A stretch of DNA of 64,000 nucleotides, taken from NCBI GenBank assembly GCA_964509425.1, contig CAZDWZ010000001.1:372001-436000 (forward strand). Direction: 5' to 3'. The stretch's first letter is position 1. Each line of letters starts with the position of its first letter. Shown here piece after piece: positions 58,066-64,000 of the stretch. The notes under the pieces are model-generated. The model did no database searches. It was not told the origin of the DNA and was given only the letters and a program-made list of their open reading frames with translations. Made by a program: the position numbers and the translations under genes. The DNA is from CAZDWZ01 sp964509425 (GTDB taxonomy: Bacteria; Bdellovibrionota_C; UBA2361; SZUA-149; CAZDWZ01).

Positions 58066-59235
58066 TCACGAAGCGGTGCGAACTGCACGATGCCGGCCGG
58101 AAGAGGGCGTGCGGCCCTGCTTCCCTGACTCCATGCTTTTGAAGCTGTGGCCGTCAGCAGTAAGGGAGGTCGTAAGACGTGCGTCGACTAGCTCGGCCCC
58201 GATATCTTCTCCGGATGCCTCATAGGCACGGGAAAGCACTTCCAGGCAGCGGGCATTTTTCCAAGCCGAGAGCTGGCAACTGAGCTCTGACAGCTGTACC
58301 GCCCAGGTCGGCTCTGAGAAGTCCCCTGGAACCAAGTACGTCTCAGCCAAGAGGCGCGGAGCGATCGGATTCTGTGGGCTCATTCGAAATGCACGCTCGA
58401 GCTGCTGCCGGGCTTGTTCGATCCGGCCGACTTCGAGAAACGCCTCGCCGCGGAGCAGAACAGCTTCGGTCGGCGCCTGTCCGGTTGCGAGAACCCGAGC
58501 CAATAAGCGCTCTCCTACCGCCCGGTCGCCGAAGCGAACCTCGTAGTGCGCAAGAGCTGCATCGATAATGAGCTGCCGATGGTCGTCGAGAAGAAATTTT
58601 GATTTGAGGGCCTGAAGCTCGCCTTTTACTTGAGTGAGCTTCGGCAAGCGAATCCGGCATTGTCCGGAAATGTGGATATACGCGGCGAGTGCTTGCACAT
58701 CTTCCGGGAAGTTTTCCAAATATTCGCAAATCGTCGAGAGAGCCGAGAGAGACGCGCCCTGCACATGTTGAAGCCGCGCGAGAAGCAGATAGGCGTTTTT
58801 TAGCATTGCTCCCTCTGAGATGAGGGATTCCAGCTCCTCGCTCGCGTCCACAATCCGCCCGAGTCGAAAGAGGCAATATGCGTAGTCGAGCCGGGCACAA
58901 TGGCGGGCAGGATGACGCAGATTTCTCGAAAGTCCCTGCTCATAGAACGAGCTCGCGACGGTGAAATCACCTTCGACAAAGGCGTTTGCCGCTCGAATCC
59001 AAGAAAGGACCGGCAGGCTTTTCCACATTCTAATCCAATCGAAAGCAAGGTGAGGACGGGCGGCAAGCCAAACGAAAGAATTTTGCTGAAAGCGAGAATA
59101 GAACCGGCTGGCGGCTCGATGCGCGCCTCTTTCCGTTTTTGTACCCCGCTTTGTCAGACCCCACATACGATCCATAGTGTCCCCGAGATACATTCTATGC
59201 AGACTGCGATTCTCACGCCCATTTCGGTCGGGCAT
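58066..59235 (-). CDS. TPR-like helical repeat protein
   Basis: A 389-residue protein dominated by antiparallel helix pairs of about 34 residues. Recognisable TPR-like units include HCARLDYAYCLFRLGRIVDA (near 112-131), AVLLRGEAFLEVGRIEQARQ (near 260-279) and PRLLAETYLVPGDFSEPTWA (near 293-312). No signal peptide is certain; a hydrophobic, Trp-rich N-terminal region (about 48-80) could contact membrane. TPR proteins usually serve as scaffolds. It diverges from rplU, with 310 bp between them. The C-terminus is Ser/Gly/Arg-rich and disordered. No further function can be given. An alternative start ATG 59193 would remove 14 residues. Confidence 0.7.
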   Translation of the reverse strand: MPDRNGRENRSLHRMYLGDTMDRMWGLTKRGTKTERGAHRAASRFYSRFQQNSFVWLAARPHLAFDWIRMWKSLPVLSWIRAANAFVEGDFTVASSFYEQGLSRNLRHPARHCARLDYAYCLFRLGRIVDASEELESLISEGAMLKNAYLLLARLQHVQGASLSALSTICEYLENFPEDVQALAAYIHISGQCRIRLPKLTQVKGELQALKSKFLLDDHRQLIIDAALAHYEVRFGDRAVGERLLARVLATGQAPTEAVLLRGEAFLEVGRIEQARQQLERAFRMSPQNPIAPRLLAETYLVPGDFSEPTWAVQLSELSCQLSAWKNARCLEVLSRAYEASGEDIGAELVDARLTTSLTADGHSFKSMESGKQGRTPSSGRHRAVRTAS

Positions 59236-59545
59236 TCAGCCTAAGTCTGGTAGAATGTTTGACAAAAAAAGTCAATAAATCCACCGGCCGCAAGTGTGAT
59301 GCTTCGGCCACCTTAGACACTAATCAACTCTAATGGGATAAATCCTTCACTTTTTCGCCGGTCCTCTTGAAAGAATCTGTCATTTCAGGCAACTATAGCG
59401 CCCCCTGGAGGGATTGCCCTGACTTTCCGGTTGTTTAGCGGTGATTCATTCACCCGCGATTGGAACCCAGCACCTCAGGTGCCGGCGCAAGGCGGATTTC
59501 AGGAGCCGATTTGTAATAGAGAAGAGTTATTCTGCACGAGGAATT
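59236..59545 (+). promoter_or_regulatory. Leader and promoter region of rplU-rpmA
   Basis: A 310-bp divergent gap. The minus side has TTGACT near 59260 within the short palindrome TTGAC-N7-GTCAA, possibly the -35 of the TPR-like gene. The plus side has TTGAAA near 59368 and TATAG near 59395, a poorly spaced pair. A palindrome GCACCTcAGGTGC lies near 59470. Ribosomal protein leaders are often autoregulated, but I cannot match a known L21 leader fold. Confidence 0.35.
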
Positions 59546-59860
59546 ATGTACGCCGTAGTCAAAACTGGTGGGAAGCAATACCGGGCTGAACCCGGGATGG
59601 TTCTCGAAGTCGAACGAATCGAAGGGTCGGTCGGGGAAGTGGTCACACTGTCCGACGTGCTGCTGGTTTCCAAGGACGGCAAAGTGACTCTCGGTCAACC
59701 GATGGTAAAGGGCGTTTCCGTAACTGCCCATATCACCGAGCAGAAGCGCGGCCCGAAGCTCATTATCTTCAAGAAGCTTCGCCGGCATGGTCAACAACTG
59801 AAAAAGGGACATCGCCAAGAGCTTACTGCTCTCCGAGTCGAGTCCATCGTAGGAGTGTAA
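59546..59860 (+). CDS. rplU: 50S ribosomal protein L21
   Basis: A 104-residue ribosomal protein that binds 23S rRNA, early in assembly. The start MYAVVKTGGKQYR and the C-terminal IIFKKLRRHGQQLKKGHRQ are hallmark. ATG 59546 (GAGGA 2-3 nt upstream); the open frame runs back to 59441. It heads rplU-rpmA-obgE, the usual order. rpmA follows 4 nt later. Confidence 0.98.
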   Translation: MYAVVKTGGKQYRAEPGMVLEVERIEGSVGEVVTLSDVLLVSKDGKVTLGQPMVKGVSVTAHITEQKRGPKLIIFKKLRRHGQQLKKGHRQELTALRVESIVGV

Positions 59861-59864
59861 GTCA

Positions 59865-60125
59865 ATGGCTCACAAAAAAGCGGGCGGCAGTTCTAGAAAC
59901 GGCCGCGACTCAAGAGGGCAACGATTTGGTGTGAAGAAGTTCGGCGGAGAGATTGTCCGCGCTGGAAACATCTTGGTTCGTCAGTGCGGCACCAAGTTTC
60001 ATCCGGGAAAGAACGTCGGTTGCGGTAGCGACTACACCCTTTTTGCAAAAGTAGACGGACAAGTGGCTTTCGAGCCTTACGGACGAGACAAGCAAAAGAT
60101 CAGCGTCCATCCGGTTGCGGCGTAA
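59865..60125 (+). CDS. rpmA: 50S ribosomal protein L27
   Basis: An 86-residue ribosomal protein near the peptidyl-transferase centre. MAHKKAGGSSRNGRDS is the classic N-terminus without a cleavable prepeptide, followed by GVKKFGGEIVRAGNILVRQ and FHPGKNVGCGSDYTLFA. It is 4 nt after rplU and shares its transcript. A GC-rich stem (60131-60154, with a small bulge) follows but has no T-run, so transcription likely continues into obgE. Confidence 0.98.
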   Translation: MAHKKAGGSSRNGRDSRGQRFGVKKFGGEIVRAGNILVRQCGTKFHPGKNVGCGSDYTLFAKVDGQVAFEPYGRDKQKISVHPVAA

Positions 60126-60130
60126 ATCAA

Positions 60131-60154
60131 GCGGCAGCAGCGTAGCTGTGCCGC
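60131..60154 (+). other. Stem-loop between rpmA and obgE
   Basis: Outer arms GCGGCA (60131-60136) and TGCCGC (60149-60154), with an inner CAGC/GCTG pairing. No T tract. Possibly tunes readthrough or transcript stability between ribosomal protein genes and obgE. Confidence 0.4.
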
Positions 60155-60299
60155 GTGAAATTCGCGCTTAGAGCCCCTTAGACAGACTCCTCCGCTCCAG
60201 AAGTCGCCGCCCGCGGGTAGTGCGTGCTTCAAGACGGTGCGGTTCTCCGGTCTAAGGGGTTTTTCTTATTATTTTCTCGATTTTAAACTGGAAACGGGA

Positions 60300-61376
60300 A
60301 TGCGTTTTCGAGATGAAGTAAAAATACGGCTCATCGCCGGAAAAGGTGGAGATGGCTCCGCTTCGTTTCGACGTGAGAAATACATCCCGAAAGGCGGACC
60401 TGACGGCGGAAACGGCGGAAGCGGCGGGGCGATCATATTCGTCGCGGATTTGGGTCATAACACGCTCTTCGATTTCGTCTTCACGCCAGTCATCCGCGCG
60501 AAAGCTGGAGAGAACGGATCCGGCGCAAGGTGCGACGGAAAAGACGGCGAAGACGTCGTCTGCGTTGTTCCGGTTGGAACTCAGGTTTTCTTTACCGCGA
60601 ATGAGACCGAGACACTGGTTGCTGATCTCGCGACGGACGGCGCCAGATGGGTTGCCGCACGCGGGGGAATCGGGGGGAAAGGAAATTCGCATTTTGCGAC
60701 TTCAACCAATCAGGCTCCCACACATTCGCAGGCCGGACGACTCGGCGAAGATCTCGTTTTCAAGCTCGTGCTCAAGTCCGTTGCGGACATTGGACTTGCC
60801 GGTCTTCCGAATGTCGGAAAATCAACTCTGATATCGTCGATCTCGAATGCCCGGCCTTTGGTTGCCGATTACCCGTTTACCACTATCGAGCCGCATCTTG
60901 GTGTCGTCACCGGCCCCGGAAATCACCGATTTGTCGTGGCCGATATTCCCGGGCTTATTCCCGGAGCACATGAAGGAAAAGGGCTCGGAACAACTTTCCT
61001 AAAACACATCGAGCGGACAAGAGCCGTCGCTCAGGTCATCGACGTGACGACAACACTCGAAGGGGGGAAACTTTCTCAACTGCTAGAAGGTGGCCCCGAT
61101 TCGGTGAATCCGGAGACGCTTCGAGAGCTCAGTCTTCAACAATTTGAGACCATCGCGAGAGAGCTCGAACAGTTCTCGGCTCCGCTTGCGGCCCTTCCTC
61201 GACTCATCGTTTTTACGAAAGCCGATCTCGGGCTCGCGGAACCGGCGCTCCTCGCCACGAAGGACATTTGGGAGGAACGCGGCTATCAGGCGATCGCCGT
61301 CTCGGCGGCTTCGAGTTTGGGGATTGAGGAGCTAAAGGTTGCCCTGACCCACCTTACGACGAATGCTCCTGCTTGA
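60300..61376 (+). CDS. obgE: GTPase Obg/CgtA
   Basis: Essential ribosome-assembly GTPase acting on the 50S subunit. The 358-residue protein has the glycine-rich Obg fold (1-158; FRREKYIPKGGPDGGNGGSG), then the G domain: G1 GLPNVGKST (168-176), switch II DIPGLIPGAHEGKGLG, G4 FTKAD and G5 AVSAAS. It lacks the longer C-terminal tail of some homologues. ATG 60300 is preceded by GGGA; the frame is open to 60237. It is the third gene of the rplU-rpmA-obgE unit. Confidence 0.98.
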   Translation: MRFRDEVKIRLIAGKGGDGSASFRREKYIPKGGPDGGNGGSGGAIIFVADLGHNTLFDFVFTPVIRAKAGENGSGARCDGKDGEDVVCVVPVGTQVFFTANETETLVADLATDGARWVAARGGIGGKGNSHFATSTNQAPTHSQAGRLGEDLVFKLVLKSVADIGLAGLPNVGKSTLISSISNARPLVADYPFTTIEPHLGVVTGPGNHRFVVADIPGLIPGAHEGKGLGTTFLKHIERTRAVAQVIDVTTTLEGGKLSQLLEGGPDSVNPETLRELSLQQFETIARELEQFSAPLAALPRLIVFTKADLGLAEPALLATKDIWEERGYQAIAVSAASSLGIEELKVALTHLTTNAPA

Positions 61377-61444
61377 GTTCTCTCGGAAAATACGCAGAAT
61401 TACTTGTATCCTTTGCCAATCCTGCCGAATCTTTAAGGAGCAGT

Positions 61445-61501
61445 ATGGTGACAAATCCCACGTTGATTGCTGTGAGAAGCTTTGATATCCTATTGTTATG
61501 A
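61445..61501 (+). CDS. Mini-ORF 1 upstream of rsfS, 18 aa
   Basis: ATG 61445 is 4 nt after AAGGAG, one of the strongest ribosome-binding sites in the window. The product is MVTNPTLIAVRSFDILLL, hydrophobic at the end. Its TGA overlaps the next mini-ORF start by ATGA. It overlaps a possible promoter (61463-61491); both cannot belong to the same transcript unless an upstream promoter exists. Confidence 0.4.
   Translation: MVTNPTLIAVRSFDILLL
61463..61491 (+). promoter_or_regulatory. Candidate promoter for rsfS
   Basis: TTGATT (61463-61468), a 17-bp spacer and TATCCT (61486-61491). Start of transcription would be near 61498, just ahead of mini-ORF 2. Match to sigma-70 consensus is moderate. Confidence 0.35.
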
Positions 61502-61551
61502 TGAAACATTATCCCGCTTTCGGGAGAACCTTCGGGGGCATTGAGAGTTGA
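61498..61551 (+). CDS. Mini-ORF 2 upstream of rsfS, 17 aa
   Basis: ATG 61498 overlaps mini-ORF 1 by ATGA and its TGA (61549-61551) shares the A with the rsfS ATG 61551 (TGATG). The peptide is Gly/Phe-rich (AFGRTFGG). Such a chain would pass ribosomes directly into rsfS. Confidence 0.35.
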   Translation: MMKHYPAFGRTFGGIES

Positions 61552-62096
61552 TGGCATTGAACTCCGCTCGCCTCTCCGCGCGAAATTCTTCCCGGCAATC
61601 TTCTCGGCGCGCTCTTACCGACGAACAACTCAATCAATCCGACTCGGTCGATGTCCACGAGAATGACGTGATCGACGAGACAGAATTGGTGCTCTCGGAA
61701 GAGCCCGGTCATCGGCTTTATCTTCCGTATCTCGCGGTGAAAGCAGCCGTCGATCAAAAAGGTTTAGACGTTCGCGCCGTCAACGTCTCGAATTGCACGA
61801 ACATCGCTGATGTCTTCGTAATAGCAAGCGCGACATCAGATCGTCACGTTGAGAGTCTCTCCGATAAGATTCGAGCGGCCCTCGCCGTCGTGGGCGAGCA
61901 TCCGCACGGAAGCTCCGGATATGAGAACTCCCAATGGGTGATTCTGGATTATGGAAATCTCGTGGTTCATATCTTCTATGAACCGACAAGGCAGCACTAC
62001 CGGTTCGACGAGCTGTGGCAACGAGGCGCAAAGCTAAAGGTCCCAGCGTCGCTCGAACACGACATGAGAATGCTAAGAACGGGAATGTACCGATAG
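61551..62096 (+). CDS. rsfS: Ribosomal silencing factor RsfS
   Basis: Binds L14 on the 50S subunit and blocks subunit joining under nutrient stress. From ATG 61551 (GAGAG upstream) the protein has 181 residues. The RsfS fold covers about 60-170: NVSNCTNIADVFVIASATSD and the signature WVILDYGNLVVHIFYEPTR followed by YRFDELW. The first 55 residues (Ser/Arg-rich, then acidic) are longer than usual for the family. It lies 174 nt after obgE; nadD, often between them elsewhere, is absent. Confidence 0.95.
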   Translation: MALNSARLSARNSSRQSSRRALTDEQLNQSDSVDVHENDVIDETELVLSEEPGHRLYLPYLAVKAAVDQKGLDVRAVNVSNCTNIADVFVIASATSDRHVESLSDKIRAALAVVGEHPHGSSGYENSQWVILDYGNLVVHIFYEPTRQHYRFDELWQRGAKLKVPASLEHDMRMLRTGMYR

Positions 62097-62156
62097 CTCT
62101 CTGAGTTTCTTTCTTCTTGCCTCTGGCTCCTCGTTCGATACTCGCTGACGAATGAA

Positions 62157-63329
62157 CTACCGCATTCGGAGCGCGTCCAGAATTTGCAACCTCGAGGCGC
62201 GAAACGCCGGAAGTGCTCCTCCCACAAAGCCCATTATCGCGGAAAACAAGAGCCCGTAAATCGCAATCTGCGGCGTCATCCGAAACGCGAACGCCACTTC
62301 AGAAAAAGTCTGAAAGTTGGTCGTGGTTACAGAAACAGCGGTAAGCGCGAAGGCGGCTAGCACCCCGACTATTCCGCCGAACAATGAAAGCAGGACACAC
62401 TCTTTCGCGAACGCTCGGAAGATCACCGAACGCGAGAATCCGAGAGCCCGGAGTATTCCGATTTCACGAATTCGATTCGCCACCGCTCCATACATCGTGA
62501 TCATCGCACCGATGATAGCGCCCAAACTGAACACGATACTGATGAAGGTTCCAAGGATCTTGATGAACAAAGCCAAATTTTCGCTCTGGGAAGCATAAAA
62601 CTCCTGCTCCCGCTGGACGCTCACCGTAAGTCTTCGATCCTCTTCGAGGCGTTTCTTCATTTCCGGAAAACTCACGCCCGGAGCCAGTCGGAAGGTTACA
62701 CTCGAAAATCTCTCCCGCCGGAAAGCAGGAATCATCACATCTGCATCGCCCCAAACCTCTGAGCTGAAGCCTGAGTTGCCCGCGTCAAAAATGCCCACGA
62801 TATTCCAATCAGTTCCCACCAATCGCAAGTTTTGCCCAACATCCGTGCCGGTAAACTTTTTACGAATGGCCGTCCCAACCATCACCTCTCTTGTTCCAGC
62901 GGTTGGCAGTCGCCCTGCCGAGAGACGAATTCCCGGCCGCAGCTCTTCAGATCCCGGCGAAACACCTCGAACGGTCACGTTACTCGACAGTCCATCACTC
63001 CGCTTTCGAAGTGAGACGAGAACCACGCTATCGCTCGTTGAATTGTTCTTTCCATTAGGAAGTTTCGCAACCTCGGGTTGCGAGAGGATAATTGCTCCCT
63101 CTTCGCGAGAAATACCGCTCTGAATTTCATTTTGCGCTCCAAGGCGGAGCACAATGACATTATCCGGTGAGCCTGTTGAGGCAAGTGTTTGCTTCAGTCC
63201 ATTTGCGAGCATCAATGTGGCGACGAAAACAAAAACGACGAGCGCCACTCCGAGCACGGTCATCGCCGTCTGTGTCCGGCGCGTGAGGAGGTGTCGAATA
63301 TTGTAGGAAAGTGTAAGGGGATTCACCAT
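62157..63329 (-). CDS. FtsX/MacB-type ABC transporter permease
   Basis: A 390-residue permease of the MacB/FtsX family: a first membrane helix (TVLGVALVVFVFVATLMLANG), a periplasmic domain of about 220 residues (MacB_PCD), and three C-terminal helices from about 260 (FISIVFSLGAIIGAMITMYG, near 305-330, and 350-375) ending in FRASRLQILDALRMR. Such proteins pair with an ATPase as mechanotransmission exporters or lipoprotein/peptide systems. It lies 22 nt after another permease of the same type, so the two may form a heterodimer. The ATPase must lie beyond the window or elsewhere. Confidence 0.88.
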   Translation of the reverse strand: MVNPLTLSYNIRHLLTRRTQTAMTVLGVALVVFVFVATLMLANGLKQTLASTGSPDNVIVLRLGAQNEIQSGISREEGAIILSQPEVAKLPNGKNNSTSDSVVLVSLRKRSDGLSSNVTVRGVSPGSEELRPGIRLSAGRLPTAGTREVMVGTAIRKKFTGTDVGQNLRLVGTDWNIVGIFDAGNSGFSSEVWGDADVMIPAFRRERFSSVTFRLAPGVSFPEMKKRLEEDRRLTVSVQREQEFYASQSENLALFIKILGTFISIVFSLGAIIGAMITMYGAVANRIREIGILRALGFSRSVIFRAFAKECVLLSLFGGIVGVLAAFALTAVSVTTTNFQTFSEVAFAFRMTPQIAIYGLLFSAIMGFVGGALPAFRASRLQILDALRMR

Positions 63330-63351
63330 AAATCTTCAAACTTTCCCAAAC

Positions 63352-64000
63352 TCAACCAACTCGCCGAAGCCCGTCGACAATCTGCATCTTCCGAAGCGTC
63401 AAGAGCGGCACGACCGAAGCCACTCCAGCCAGCAGCGCCGCAAGCGCAGCGCAAAGTCCGATGTTCGTCCATGTCACCCGGAAAACCGGGAAAAAATTCA
63501 TCAAATCACCCAGGAGCTTTTGCGGTGGGATGATCATGATCGGAGCCAGAAAAATTCCAAGAACCCCCACACCGAGCACAGCCAAGGCAAACGCCTCACC
63601 AAGAATAAGGAAAGAAAGATTTTGTGTTTCGAAACCCAACGACTTGAGAACGGAATACTCGCGGAAGCGCTCCCGAAAGGACATCAGCACGGTGTTCGTA
63701 AGTACCAACAGCAGAATTCCGAGCACGACCACCGAGACGGCATTCAACGTCTGAATGATCGTGCTCGACATCGATACGAATCCCTGAACAAACGCGGTCT
63801 CCGTTTCCGTTAAAGTTTCTGCATAGCTGTTGGCGAAGCGCTCATCGACCGCCTTCGATACCTGTGCCGGGTCCGCTCCCGGAAGCAACTGCATAACGTA
63901 AAACCCCGCTTGATCAGGCTGCCGCTTGATTTCAGCGCGATTGCGTTCATTCAGATACTCCCAATGAAAAAACATCAACCGGGTATCGGGCGTGCCTTCA
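63352..64000 (-). CDS. FtsX/MacB-type ABC transporter permease, 5' end outside window
   Basis: The C-terminal part of a second permease (about 216 residues visible). The frame is open to the end of the window and reads GTPDTRLMFFHWEYLNE at the edge, so the start lies beyond 64000. Three membrane helices are visible (VVVLGILLLVLTNTVLM, FALAVLGVGVLGIFLAPIMI and LCAALAALLAGVASVVPLL) with the soluble periplasmic end before them. The C-terminal LRKMQIVDGLRRVG mirrors the neighbour's IL.ALRMR ending. Upstream partner of the 62157 gene, 22 nt away. Confidence 0.85.
   Translation of the reverse strand, partial: EGTPDTRLMFFHWEYLNERNRAEIKRQPDQAGFYVMQLLPGADPAQVSKAVDERFANSYAETLTETETAFVQGFVSMSSTIIQTLNAVSVVVLGILLLVLTNTVLMSFRERFREYSVLKSLGFETQNLSFLILGEAFALAVLGVGVLGIFLAPIMIIPPQKLLGDLMNFFPVFRVTWTNIGLCAALAALLAGVASVVPLLTLRKMQIVDGLRRVG

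Noticed and set aside
59447..59500. tRNA-like T-arm (GGAACCC) near the rplU leader
   Set aside because: No acceptor stem, anticodon stem or TTCGAATC loop can be assembled around it.

Overview
The window looks like chromosomal DNA of a Gram-negative, rod-forming bacterium of moderate GC. The evidence is a signal-peptide-bearing beta-barrel protein, a lipoprotein, MreB, an IHF/HU-type protein and a type IV pilin. Menaquinone genes of the futalosine type (MqnD-like, with a UbiA-family prenyltransferase), a short-form ThiC, SufU and an alginate-style O-acetylation pair point to a deltaproteobacterium-like or Bdellovibrionota-like lineage. That placement is inference and is weak. I saw no rRNA, tRNA, CRISPR array, transposase or prophage.

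Layout. 1-2.25 kb: the 3' part of a membrane glycosyltransferase gene followed by a small membrane-anchored phosphatase. 2.4-6 kb (minus): an orphan GC-rich gene, S-adenosylhomocysteinase with a strong terminator and a structured leader, and two unknown genes. 6.2-10.5 kb (plus): a beta-barrel protein and an unknown two-gene unit. 10.5-19.2 kb (minus): glpD, glgX, glgB, malQ and a deaminase gene, a glycogen-handling operon. 19.3-22.8 kb (plus): acyl-CoA dehydrogenase, two envelope proteins and a thioester-reductase-like SDR. 22.8-29.1 kb (plus): a long leader with two overlapping mini-ORFs, RNase E/G, then a GAF-domain protein overlapping an MreB with an unusual N-terminal extension.

29.3-34.7 kb (minus): a membrane protein, an aminotransferase, a sigma-region-4-like protein, a Nif3-insert-like protein and a three-gene ABC importer. 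A tandem Lrp/AsnC regulator diverges from the importer at 34.8 kb. 35.9-38.5 kb (plus): an AlgI/AlgJ-type acetylation pair. trmB (minus) is followed by a plus-strand DHH phosphoesterase-mqnD-M14 peptidase operon (39.2-43.1 kb). 43.1-53.8 kb (minus) is the most distinctive region: UbiA prenyltransferase, type IV pilin, a polytopic membrane protein, two secreted proteins with DxDGDGxxD repeats, and an LTA-synthase-type transferase behind a hairpin that hides its ribosome-binding site. 54.2-57.1 kb (plus): thiC, an IHF/HU-family protein and a TetR regulator. 57.1-59.2 kb (minus): sufU, a 21-bp minisatellite, a small ORF and a TPR-like protein. 59.5-62.1 kb (plus): rplU-rpmA-obgE and rsfS, the latter preceded by two chained mini-ORFs. 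62.2-64 kb (minus): two FtsX/MacB-type permeases, the second running off the window.

The most unusual signals are the chained, overlapping mini-ORFs ahead of rng, thiC and rsfS. Next are the two hairpins that cover ribosome-binding sites, three short in-frame tandem repeats (15, 18 and 21 bp), and the MreB variant coupled to a GAF protein.
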